From contig JBCDAA010000241.1 of NCBI GenBank assembly GCA_039186435.1, positions 1 through 13,919 on the forward strand: a stretch of 13,919 nt of DNA. Direction: 5' to 3'. This DNA comes from JALVDI01 sp039186435 (lineage in GTDB: Bacteria; Myxococcota_A; Polyangia; Polyangiales; Houyiibacteriaceae). A model generated the notes under the pieces. The model had not been told where the DNA came from. It saw only the letters and a list, made by a program, of their open reading frames with translations, and ran no database searches. Of this stretch, positions 1 to 6,981 are shown piece after piece (within the stretch, counting starts at the first letter, position 1; each line of letters opens with the position of its first letter). The translations under genes were made by a program, and so were the position numbers.

Positions 1-35
1 AGACCTGAAGGGAGGGAGCGGGGCGAGGGGTGACC
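1..35 (+). repeat. 35-nt dispersed repeat with G-quadruplex motif, copy 1
   Basis: This 35-nt sequence recurs in the same orientation at 13885-13919 with 33 of 35 bases identical (differences at positions 24 and 26). It carries four G-runs (10-12, 14-16, 20-23, 27-30) separated by loops of 1, 3 and 3 nt, which fits the canonical G3+N1-7 quadruplex pattern. The window begins exactly with it, so its left boundary cannot be seen. It lies in a non-coding spacer downstream of the PHP lipoprotein gene. Repeat identity is seen directly; membership of a larger genomic family is inferred. Confidence 0.75.
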
Positions 36-134
36 GACTGTCTGGCCAGCGTCGCGACGAGCGAAGCTCGTGCGCGTCGCGCAGCCGAAGCGAAGCGAAG
101 GCTCCAGTAGGAGGGAACCCCTCGCCCCGCTCCC
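14..134. repeat. 18-nt perfect inverted repeat flanking an 85-nt hairpin-rich loop
   Basis: Positions 14-31 (gggagcggggcgaggggt) are the exact reverse complement of 117-134. The 85-nt interval holds a perfect 6-bp hairpin with a GAA loop (57-62 / 66-71, ACGAGC-GAA-GCTCGT) and a weaker AGCC/GGCT pairing (83-86 / 100-103). The left arm lies within the 35-nt repeat, so that repeat could form a G-quadruplex or pair with the right arm. The right arm could alternatively form a local GAGGG-AAC-CCCTC hairpin (111-123). The structure resembles an extragenic palindromic element. No ORF features fit. Confidence 0.7.
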
Positions 135-163
135 GACCGGCCGCTCAAACGACCCGAACCAAC

Positions 164-232
164 CGAAACTCGAAACCGAAACCGAAACCGAAACCGAAAC
201 GCGAAACCGAAACGCGAAACCGAAACGCGAAA
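164..232 (+). repeat. cgaaac hexamer / 13-mer tandem array
   Basis: A purine-rich array built on cgaaac. Hexamers run at 164-169 and 171-200, interrupted by a single t at 170. From 189 the period becomes 13 nt (two hexamers plus g), in perfect units at 189-201, 202-214 and 215-227, ending with a partial unit to 232. It ends one base before the stop codon of the PHP lipoprotein gene (234-236), so on that gene's mRNA it is a TTTCGG-type 3' UTR repeat. No coding role is apparent. Confidence 0.8.
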
Positions 233-233
233 T

Positions 234-1757
234 CTAAAAAAGCGGCCCCGCAGAAGAGCACTCATCGCCCCAGTCGCCGTAGTAGATCGGGTTCGCCACC
301 ACCTCGGTGTCGTTCACCGGTCCGAACACGTCCCGAACCAGAACGAAGCGGAGAAAACGCCGCTCCGTCGGGTCGTAGGGCACCGTGAGTTCGATCGAGA
401 AGGGGTCTTCGGGATCGATCGTGTACATCGGACTCTCTTCAAACCCATCGTCGTAGTCGACCTCCACAAACCACGCGGGATCGGCGTCGTCGGTGTGGTC
501 GAACGCCTCGAGGTTGTAGTGGGTGCTTCCGAAGGCGCTGGTGGGGTTCGTGATGCGAAGGCGAATGCGCAGCTCCGTGCCTTCGATGTCTTCGGGACGG
601 ATGCAGTCGCCGGCGCGAGCGTTGTGAAAGCGACCGTCGTTGTCGGAGTCGGCGCCAACGAACATGCGGGCCGCGTCCACGTCTTCGACGATCATCACGT
701 GACCCCGTCGAATGGCGTCGATGACGATGGCGCTGCGCTCGTTGATCGTTCGCTCCGGGTTGCTGATCGCGGTGGTGACGTCGTCCGGCTGTGGGAGCGC
801 AGGATCGATGCGGATGAAGTTCACTGCGGTCCCGAAGGTCGGTGCCTCAAGGCCGGGGATGTCTCCGCCGCCATGGTGATGGTCGGCCCCGGCCGTACCC
901 GCGAGGCGGTCGCCGCTGATCAGGCGTCGCTGCCAGTAGCGCCGAGCCTCGGCGGAGGAGTGCAGGCTCACGGACCCGCCGCTCACGTCGTCGATCGGGT
1001 TCGGCGGAATGCCGACTTCCACGCCGTCCGCGTCGAGCGCGTCTTCCGGAAAGACGTGAATGGCCAGCTCGGGGTGATTGATGATCGCGACGCCGCCTGC
1101 CGCGTGCACGCTGTCGATGGTGTCGCTGTAGTCCGAATCGCCTGAGACGGGGCCGTCGTTTCCTTCCCGGAAAATCCAACCGTTGCTCAGCGCTTCGGCG
1201 TTGCTCGCGGCGGCTTCGTCGGGGAAGAGGAGGGTCATGTGGCCGTCGCCGGCGCTCCATTCGGTGCCTCGAAGGGGCGTCGCGTAGCGCGACATGTCGT
1301 CGCTGGCCATGGGGACGAAGGCCGGGTCGAACCACGCGTCGATGTTGTTGTGGTCCGTGATGATCATGTCGGAGGCGTCGTTTTCGAGCGCCTCGTCGAG
1401 GAAGGCGGTGATGCCTTCGCTCGTGTAACAAGCAGCTTCCGGTCCGGTCGGCGTCACAGGCTCGTTCGCGCACGTGTGAAAGCCGACCGTGTGAAGGTGG
1501 CTTTGCATGAACACCCAGACCTCTTGAAGCTCGTCGCCGATGTCCGTGGCAGGTTCGAGCTCCGGTGGCGGCCCGGAATCCACCGGACCCACATCGGGCA
1601 GATTTGCATCGGCGCCAGCGTCCGGAATCGCGCCGTCGGGAACAGCGCTATCCGGCGGTTCCGTATCCCGTCCGCCGCCCCCGCCGTCGGCGTCTCCACC
1701 GCTTCCACCGCCACACGCGAGAGCCCCCAACAACACCCAAGAAAGCCAAACTCTCAT
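234..1757 (-). CDS. PHP-domain (CehA/McbA-like) lipoprotein
   Basis: A 507-aa probable surface or periplasmic metal-dependent hydrolase. Residues 1-15 form a short hydrophobic signal ending at C15, followed by a Gly/Asp/Pro-rich tether to about residue 70, as in Myxococcota lipoproteins. The lipobox (ALAC) is imperfect. The PHP fold then starts: SHLHT (H87, H89), H94, ITDHN (D135, H136), E166, H173, NHPE (H228) and DHHH (D292-H295) are the expected metal ligands. PHP-fold proteins of this type hydrolyse phosphoester or related bonds with a multinuclear metal centre; the substrate cannot be told here. The C-terminal ~150 residues look like a beta-rich accessory domain. ATG start at 1757 with no strong Shine-Dalgarno. 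It lies 97 bp after the radical SAM gene, with a hairpin in the gap, so it may be transcribed separately. Confidence 0.85.
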   Translation of the reverse strand: MRVWLSWVLLGALACGGGSGGDADGGGGGRDTEPPDSAVPDGAIPDAGADANLPDVGPVDSGPPPELEPATDIGDELQEVWVFMQSHLHTVGFHTCANEPVTPTGPEAACYTSEGITAFLDEALENDASDMIITDHNNIDAWFDPAFVPMASDDMSRYATPLRGTEWSAGDGHMTLLFPDEAAASNAEALSNGWIFREGNDGPVSGDSDYSDTIDSVHAAGGVAIINHPELAIHVFPEDALDADGVEVGIPPNPIDDVSGGSVSLHSSAEARRYWQRRLISGDRLAGTAGADHHHGGGDIPGLEAPTFGTAVNFIRIDPALPQPDDVTTAISNPERTINERSAIVIDAIRRGHVMIVEDVDAARMFVGADSDNDGRFHNARAGDCIRPEDIEGTELRIRLRITNPTSAFGSTHYNLEAFDHTDDADPAWFVEVDYDDGFEESPMYTIDPEDPFSIELTVPYDPTERRFLRFVLVRDVFGPVNDTEVVANPIYYGDWGDECSSAGPLF

Positions 1758-1805
1758 TCAGCCATCGTCGTCTTCTCGCTGCGAACAAGCAAGAGCGCGA
1801 CCTAC

Positions 1806-1822
1806 TCGCAACACGGTTGCGA
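1806..1822. other. 7-bp perfect hairpin between radical SAM and PHP genes
   Basis: TCGCAAC at 1806-1812 and GTTGCGA at 1816-1822 pair perfectly around a 3-nt loop. It lies 33 bp after the radical SAM stop codon and 48 bp before the PHP start on the minus strand. No T-tract follows, so it is not a classical intrinsic terminator. It may stabilise or process the transcript, or be an operator-like dyad. The symmetry is seen; the role is inferred. Confidence 0.5.
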
Positions 1823-1854
1823 TTGGCTCGATGGGACGAACGGTGGGTCGCGGT

Positions 1855-3240
1855 TTATGCGCGTCGAAGACGGACGAGTTTCTCGTGAGGAGCGGGATGC
1901 GCAACGGGCGCGCCTGCTTTTGCAACGCGCGGTCGATTTCCAACGATTCGCTTTCGCCCATAGAAGCCGTTCATCGCGAGAGAGAGCATCCTGCCGCCGG
2001 CGTTGAGCTGGCGCAGAGCGCGCGTCGTTCGTCCGGCCACGTAGCGCGGCGAGAACGCGCGATCCCAAAGCGCGCGATGCGCCGATAAGAGCGCTTCCGG
2101 CGACATGCGCGCAGGGCGAAACGCCACGTTGTATCCGTTGTAGTGCTCCCAGCCGCGGTCTTCGAGAATGCGCCCTTCCCGAAGGAGGTCGTCGTAGAGC
2201 GGCGTTCCTCGAAAAGGTGTCAAAATGGAGAGAAAGGGAACGTCGAACTCGAGTTCCTGAAGGCGGTCCGCGACGCGCACGATGTCGGCGGGCGTCTGGT
2301 TGTCGAAGCCGCTGATGAAGCCTGCCATGACGCAGATTCCGCGGTCGTGAAGACGAGCGACGGCGTCGCGGTAGGCATCGATGCGGTTTTGTCGTTTGTC
2401 GACGCTTTCGAGCGCTTCCGCGTCGAAGGCCTCGATACCGAGGAAGATCCCCGCGCACCCGCTCACTTCCATAAGGTCGAGGAGTTCGCGATCTCGAACG
2501 ATGTCGATGGACGCCTGCGTGAGCCACCAGCGATCCATGCCGCGCATGCCGCGGAGGAGGTCTTTGGCCCAGCGCCGTTTGACGAGGAGGTTGTCGTCCC
2601 AAAACCACGCGACCTTGGCGCGCATGCCCGCGGCGAAACCGGCCGGATGCACCGGCGCTTCGACGTCGCGGAGTACCTCGTCGATCGGTCGCACGCGAAA
2701 CCCGGGGTTGAGATCGGGCACGCTGCAGAAGCGGCACGAGAACGGGCAGCCACGTGTTGCTTGGAGCACCCGCGGAACGAGAAAGGTCGGCTCGAGGAGC
2801 TCGTAGCGCGGCGTTGGTAGGCCTTTGAGGGAGGGCTCGCCGCCTTTGTAGATCGACTTCAGCGTTCCGCGTTCGAGATCCGCGAGGAGCGCCGGCCAGG
2901 CGTCTTCCGCTTCGCCCATCACCACGGCGTCGACATGGGCGAGCGCTTCGTCGGACCAGTAGGAAACGTGCGGTCCACCAGCCACGACGGTGACACCGAG
3001 GGCACGATAGGCGTCCGCGATCTCGTAGGCACGTTCCGCAAAGCCGCTAAAGAACGAGAGGGCGACGACGTCGACGTCCGCGCGAATCGGAACGGGACGA
3101 ACCTGCTCGTGAACGACCTCGACCTGGTGCTCTGGCGGTGTGATCGCTGCGAGGTGCACACCCGTGACGGGCGGGACGAAGTGCCAGCGATGTCCTTGGC
3201 GATAGCGAGGGACGTAGGCGACGACGATTCGGATGCGCAT
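1855..3240 (-). CDS. B12-binding domain radical SAM protein
   Basis: A 461-aa cytoplasmic enzyme. Residues ~1-130 form a Rossmann-like cobalamin-binding domain (hydrophobic strand at DVDVVALSFFSGF, then VTVVAGGPH, residues 55-91, and VVMGEAEDAW). It lacks the DxHxxG base-on motif, as is usual in the radical SAM B12 class. The radical SAM domain follows, with the 4Fe-4S motif C165-x3-C169-x2-C172 (RGCPFSCRFC). Downstream FWDDN and GIEAFD are typical SAM-barrel strands, and the C-terminal ~100 residues are basic. Family members perform methylations or other radical reactions on lipids, pigments or natural products. The substrate is not deducible: no hopanoid, bacteriochlorophyll or peptide-precursor gene is nearby. 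ATG start at 3240. It lies 45 bp after the zinc-ribbon gene and could be co-transcribed with it. Confidence 0.9.
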   Translation of the reverse strand: MRIRIVVAYVPRYRQGHRWHFVPPVTGVHLAAITPPEHQVEVVHEQVRPVPIRADVDVVALSFFSGFAERAYEIADAYRALGVTVVAGGPHVSYWSDEALAHVDAVVMGEAEDAWPALLADLERGTLKSIYKGGEPSLKGLPTPRYELLEPTFLVPRVLQATRGCPFSCRFCSVPDLNPGFRVRPIDEVLRDVEAPVHPAGFAAGMRAKVAWFWDDNLLVKRRWAKDLLRGMRGMDRWWLTQASIDIVRDRELLDLMEVSGCAGIFLGIEAFDAEALESVDKRQNRIDAYRDAVARLHDRGICVMAGFISGFDNQTPADIVRVADRLQELEFDVPFLSILTPFRGTPLYDDLLREGRILEDRGWEHYNGYNVAFRPARMSPEALLSAHRALWDRAFSPRYVAGRTTRALRQLNAGGRMLSLAMNGFYGRKRIVGNRPRVAKAGAPVAHPAPHEKLVRLRRA

Positions 3241-3285
3241 GTCCGATGGTACGTGGAAGCCCCAGCGGCCTATTCCCTCGCGGGA

Positions 3286-3759
3286 CTATTCCGTTGCGTG
3301 AAAGCGGAGCGTTGCCGCGCGGGCGCGTTTTCGTTCGACCCGAGCGAGGAGGATTGCGCCGCTGACGACCGGCCACATGATGGCGCCAACGAGGAGGGGG
3401 AATCCGTCCATCTCCTGCCGAAGCAAGAACGTCCCCAAGAGCGCGAGGAGCGCGCCCAACGCGCCCCAGGAGAGGACGCCGATCAGCTGGGCGCGCAGCC
3501 ACGATCGCCACCGGGACGCACTTCGTGCTCCACACTTGGGGCAGGGCGCGAGCTCCACGGTGGTGAGGGCGTCGCGCCAGGCCGCGCCTTCCGCGTCGTC
3601 GAGGGCCTGCGTTTCGGCAGCGCCTGTGGAAGTGCGCCCGTCGAGCTCGGCGTATCCCTCGCCTTGAACGGCCGCCATGCCCTCGTAGCCGCACGCGCTG
3701 CACTCAAAAACGAAGCTCGTTTCGACGGTGCTCGACGCCTCGTAGCGGCGGACGGCCAT
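3286..3759 (-). CDS. Zinc-ribbon protein with two membrane segments
   Basis: A 157-aa hypothetical protein. The N-terminal half has two CxxC knuckles (C20-x2-C23 in FECSACGYEG and C73-x2-C76 in PCPKCG), predicting one zinc ribbon split by a 49-residue insertion. Two hydrophobic stretches follow (about residues 92-113 and 119-138), then a basic tail (RVERKRARAATLRF) that would sit in the cytoplasm. I do not recognise a named family; a membrane-anchored zinc sensor or adaptor is possible but unproven. The frame stays open upstream to 3990, but that overlaps the esterase coding region and is Arg-rich in translation. I therefore start at ATG 3759 (MAVRRYEAS); ATG 3777 is an alternative. It lies 44 bp after the esterase stop codon and 45 bp before the radical SAM gene. 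Confidence 0.75.
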   Translation of the reverse strand: MAVRRYEASSTVETSFVFECSACGYEGMAAVQGEGYAELDGRTSTGAAETQALDDAEGAAWRDALTTVELAPCPKCGARSASRWRSWLRAQLIGVLSWGALGALLALLGTFLLRQEMDGFPLLVGAIMWPVVSGAILLARVERKRARAATLRFHATE

Positions 3760-3803
3760 GGCCGAAGTAGAGCACATCCCAAGGGCCCCGTCGCATCCTC
3801 GGC

Positions 3804-6485
3804 CTACGGACGCCAGTGCATGTCGAAGAAGCCATGCGCGCGATAGCGACAGGAAACCGGGTCGGCTCCGTTCGGGCTTCCATCGTCCCGTCGCGCGCCG
3901 CCGCAGGACCACTGGCCGCGCGCGAGCTCGACCTCTTCGTCGTAGACGACCCAGTCCGGGAGGATGTCTGGAAGAAAGCGTGCTCTCCACGTTCCGAGCG
4001 GGGTGGTTCCCGCGATGACGAGGAGGGAGTGGTCCGGCGCGTCGGGATTGGGTGCGACAAAGACGGCGCCAACCTGCGGCCCCTGGTGCGTTCCGCCGGC
4101 GTGAATCGCGCGCCTATCCCAGTCGAAGCGAACGGGAAGCTGCCGAGACCAGCGTGCATGCAGCCGGTTGGACCAGGGAGGGCCAACGAGGACGAGGGTT
4201 GCGTTGGCGATCATCTCCGGCGTCACGTCCGTGTCGTCGATGACGGGGTACCGAACGTCGACGCCGGGAGGATGCGCCCAGTGGTGCGCGACGCGGCGAT
4301 TGAGAAAGGTGTGCGCCGGGTCCTGGGTCCCAACCACGAAGACGAGGCGCTCGTGAAAAACGTCGCGAATCGGACCGGAGACGCCCGCGCGTTTGCGTCC
4401 CGTGAGGTCGACCGCGCCGACCTCCCAGGCGTCTCCCGCTCGCCGGAGGGAAAGCGGCGGCGCCCCCTCGAACTGCTGATCGCCAATGCGGATCCGAACG
4501 ACCTCGCCCTCGGGGGAGAAGGTGACGCCATCGACGCCGTCCACCGTAGCCTCGATCTCACCGTTGCGGAGGGTCGCGTCGACGCTCGCAAACTGATCGC
4601 TTTCGCTTCGAGCGTCGATGCGGACCCAGTGAGACTCGAGCGTTCGCTCTCGCGCGGTGCGAAGCCGAACGCGGCGAGGGTTGCGAGGCCGGCGGTAGCG
4701 ACCGAGCCAATCGAAGATGGCGCCTTCTGCGTAGGTCTCCGTCCACACGTTGTGACCGAGGGCTGGCTCGCGATGCTCGGCGCGATAGCGGAGCTCTCGA
4801 AGGCGCTCGACCTGGCGCCGCGTCCACGCAAGGGGACGATCCCGCGTTCCGCGCACGAGGAGCATCGGGAGGTGCACGGCGTTCTCCGTCCAATCGATGT
4901 CACTTCGCTCTGCCTGGAGGAACTGCTCGACCGTCGTGAGACCTGCGTGATGGGTGTCCTGGCGTACGCGCTGGTCGTGGTAGCCGGCGAGGGCAGCAGA
5001 TGCCGCGAAGAGATCGGGGTGCCGGAAGGGAAGGTACGCCGCGCCGGTACCGCCCATGGATCCCCCAGTGATGTAGATGCGTCGTTCGTCGATGCGAAAG
5101 CGGCGCTTCACGTCCGCGATCGCCTCGAGAATGTCGACCTCGCCCATCGTGCGATACATCGACTGGCCTCGGCCTTGGGGCGCGATGACGATCATCGGGC
5201 CTTCCGTGGGGGCGACGCCGTAGCGACCGTGCGCTTCGAGGGTTTCGCCGCCGCGCCAGTCCCGAGCGAGGCCGAAGGTGTTTCGAAAGTAGTCGCCCGC
5301 GTTGCCCTTGAAGCCGTGAAGCGTGATCAGGAGCGGCCACGCGCGCCCGGCGGATCCGCGCCCGCGGTACCCCGGCGGAACGAAGAGTTCGTAGGGCTGC
5401 GCGCTTCCGTCGAGGGCGGAGGTGTGCGCCATGCGAGCGTAGCCGCGGACGTGCCGAAAGGGATCGCGGCCCCGGCGAAGCTCCCGTGCGAGGGCCCGAG
5501 CGTCCTGTACGAGCCACTGCCGCCAGCGGCGGTCCGGATCAGCGTCGCGAACGGCGCGGGCGAGTTCGTCGTAGCGCCACTGCAGCGCCGCACGGGACCA
5601 TTCGCTTGCGCCCTCGAGGTGAGGGGCCAGCTCCGCCATGGCGCGAAGCAGAGGACGATCGATCGCGACGCGGGCCCCGATGGGTCGAGTTTCGCCGTCG
5701 ATCGCAAGAGGCGCACGAAGCGGCCCGCGGGCAGGGTAGGGAAGCGTCCACTCGATCGGCGTGCCTTCCCAGGTTGCTTCGCGCCGCTCTTCGTCCGCAC
5801 CGAGGGCAACCGGCACCGCGCGCGATACCCCGCCGGCGGGCATGTCGAGCCGAAGCCGAATCGTGAGGTTGCCGGCTTCGAGATCGTGGGCTTCCGCAAC
5901 GTGCAGGGCGTGGCGAGCCGCAGTTCGCGCGTCGCCAGCGCGGAGGGAGCCAACGTCCGCGCGAACGGAGCCGAGTCCGGGCGCGAAGTTCTCGTCGAGG
6001 AAGCGCCAGCGGAAGCGCCAGCGACGAGTCGGAACACCCTGTTGAGGGACAGGCGCGGTGAGACGGAGGCGGAGGCGATGCCGCCCGGGCGTGAGCGCAA
6101 GGGTGAGCAGACGATCGTCTTCGCGATCGCGACCGCGGACGAAGGTGCCGACTTCCGCGTCGTCGAGCCAGACCTTGAGTTCTCCGACGAGTCCTACGAG
6201 GGCGTAGAGTGTCGCGGCGTCGTCCGCTTCGAGATCGAGACCGAGGTGAACCACCGACTGACCGTTCGCCCACTCGGCGAGATCAACACGTGGCGATGCA
6301 CCGACGACGACCGTGCAGCCGTCGCAGTCGAGGTTGGTTTGTGCCGGGGTCGTTCCGGCGGGGAGGCGAGCAAAGGTAGCGAGCCAGCCTTCGGCGCCAG
6401 GACGAACTTCCGTTTGCGCGCTCGCGAGCAGCGGTGCGCCGACCAGGACGGCCAACGCAAGACTCATCATCCGGGGGGCGCGCAC
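3804..6485 (-). CDS. Large secreted alpha/beta hydrolase (prolyl-oligopeptidase / esterase type)
   Basis: An 893-aa exported serine hydrolase. A signal peptide (hydrophobic residues 7-22, cleavage near ASA-Q24) precedes a ~350-residue beta-rich N-terminal region. The catalytic domain follows: LHGFKGNAGDY supplies the oxyanion strand, GGSMGG carries the nucleophile S476, and D549 (GTRDRPL) and H578 (ALGHNVW) complete a plausible triad. S-D-H order and spacing match the alpha/beta hydrolase fold, as in feruloyl-esterase/PHB-depolymerase-like and S9 peptidase families. About 300 further residues follow the His, with a second beta-rich or Rossmann-like segment (FVVGTQDP...LVLVGPPWSN) and two Cys near the end (WSCGGARR, SCRYR). 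An extracellular esterase or peptidase is likely; the substrate is unknown. GTG start at 6485 is preceded by AGGGTGA; the ATG pair at residues 6-7 is an alternative. Confidence 0.88.
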   Translation of the reverse strand: MRAPRMMSLALAVLVGAPLLASAQTEVRPGAEGWLATFARLPAGTTPAQTNLDCDGCTVVVGASPRVDLAEWANGQSVVHLGLDLEADDAATLYALVGLVGELKVWLDDAEVGTFVRGRDREDDRLLTLALTPGRHRLRLRLTAPVPQQGVPTRRWRFRWRFLDENFAPGLGSVRADVGSLRAGDARTAARHALHVAEAHDLEAGNLTIRLRLDMPAGGVSRAVPVALGADEERREATWEGTPIEWTLPYPARGPLRAPLAIDGETRPIGARVAIDRPLLRAMAELAPHLEGASEWSRAALQWRYDELARAVRDADPDRRWRQWLVQDARALARELRRGRDPFRHVRGYARMAHTSALDGSAQPYELFVPPGYRGRGSAGRAWPLLITLHGFKGNAGDYFRNTFGLARDWRGGETLEAHGRYGVAPTEGPMIVIAPQGRGQSMYRTMGEVDILEAIADVKRRFRIDERRIYITGGSMGGTGAAYLPFRHPDLFAASAALAGYHDQRVRQDTHHAGLTTVEQFLQAERSDIDWTENAVHLPMLLVRGTRDRPLAWTRRQVERLRELRYRAEHREPALGHNVWTETYAEGAIFDWLGRYRRPRNPRRVRLRTARERTLESHWVRIDARSESDQFASVDATLRNGEIEATVDGVDGVTFSPEGEVVRIRIGDQQFEGAPPLSLRRAGDAWEVGAVDLTGRKRAGVSGPIRDVFHERLVFVVGTQDPAHTFLNRRVAHHWAHPPGVDVRYPVIDDTDVTPEMIANATLVLVGPPWSNRLHARWSRQLPVRFDWDRRAIHAGGTHQGPQVGAVFVAPNPDAPDHSLLVIAGTTPLGTWRARFLPDILPDWVVYDEEVELARGQWSCGGARRDDGSPNGADPVSCRYRAHGFFDMHWRP

Positions 6486-6551
6486 GATTCACCCTATCTG
6501 ACGCAGCCCGGGAGGTCCTTATTTCTGCGGGTCGTGTCTCGCCGCGTACAG

Positions 6552-6611
6552 CGCCGTTTTTCGGCGAAATCCGGGCGCTTCAACTTTTATTGCGCCGGTT
6601 CGAAACGGCGC
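6552..6611. promoter_or_regulatory. Divergent intergenic region with two small hairpins
   Basis: The 170-bp gap 6486-6655 separates the esterase gene (minus) from the small secreted protein gene (plus) and must hold both promoters. Two dyads lie in it: CGCCG-TTTTT-CGGCG (6552-6566) and GCGCCG / CGGCGC around an 8-nt loop (6592-6611). The second would lie in the 5' UTR of the plus-strand gene if transcription starts upstream of it. I cannot identify -35/-10 elements with confidence. Confidence 0.4.
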
Positions 6612-6655
6612 GCGTTCCCTCTACGAACGCTCGAAGGGGCGGAAAGGGAAGCATC

Positions 6656-6979
6656 ATGAAGCACTGGGCATTGGCAGGAATTTTGGCGGCAGGAATCCTC
6701 GGCGGGAGCGCAAGCTCGGCGGAGGCTTGCGGCGGTTACGGAGAGTTCGTCGATCCTCAAGTCACCGCGGTTGAGGTTGCGGTGACGGATCACTTTGCGC
6801 GTTCGCGGCGGAGCGTCCGCGTTCAGCAAGTTCAGCTTGCGGAGCTTCACAGCGAGGTTGCGGTCGCTCGGGTCGTCTACGTCGATCGACGCGACGCGCG
6901 CTTCGCCCAAAACGTTCGACTGGTGTTGCGAAACCAGCAGTGGCGCGTCGTGGGTGGTGCCCGGCCCGTCCGCGCTTGA
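6656..6979 (+). CDS. Small secreted hypothetical protein
   Basis: A 107-aa protein of unknown function. A clear Sec signal peptide covers residues 1-24 (MKHWALAGILAAGILGG...SSAEA), with cleavage probably just before the CGGYGEF segment. The mature ~83 residues look beta-rich and basic, ending in a strand-turn-strand (VRLVLRNQQWRVVGGARPVRA) that vaguely recalls NTF2-like folds, although the chain is too short for a whole one. A lone Cys at mature position 1 could instead mean lipid attachment, but the preceding AEA is a poor lipobox. The start is ATG 6656, with a purine-rich SD (ggaaagggaa, 6641-6650); the frame is open further upstream, but signal peptide and SD decide. It converges on the sigma gene with a 2-bp gap. 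Confidence 0.8.
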   Translation: MKHWALAGILAAGILGGSASSAEACGGYGEFVDPQVTAVEVAVTDHFARSRRSVRVQQVQLAELHSEVAVARVVYVDRRDARFAQNVRLVLRNQQWRVVGGARPVRA

Positions 6980-6981
6980 GG

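Noticed and set aside
3760..3990. Upstream extension of the zinc-ribbon protein to 3990
   Set aside because: It would overlap the esterase 3' coding region by 187 bp and translates as Arg-rich sequence unlike a protein N-terminus.
6552..6611. Riboswitch or known cis-regulatory RNA in the divergent spacer
   Set aside because: Only two short dyads are visible; no recognisable riboswitch consensus.
3816..6659. 947-aa open frame on the plus strand opposite the secreted hydrolase
   Set aside because: Mirror frame of a high-GC gene; the minus-strand product has a signal peptide and full catalytic triad, while this one has no recognisable domain.
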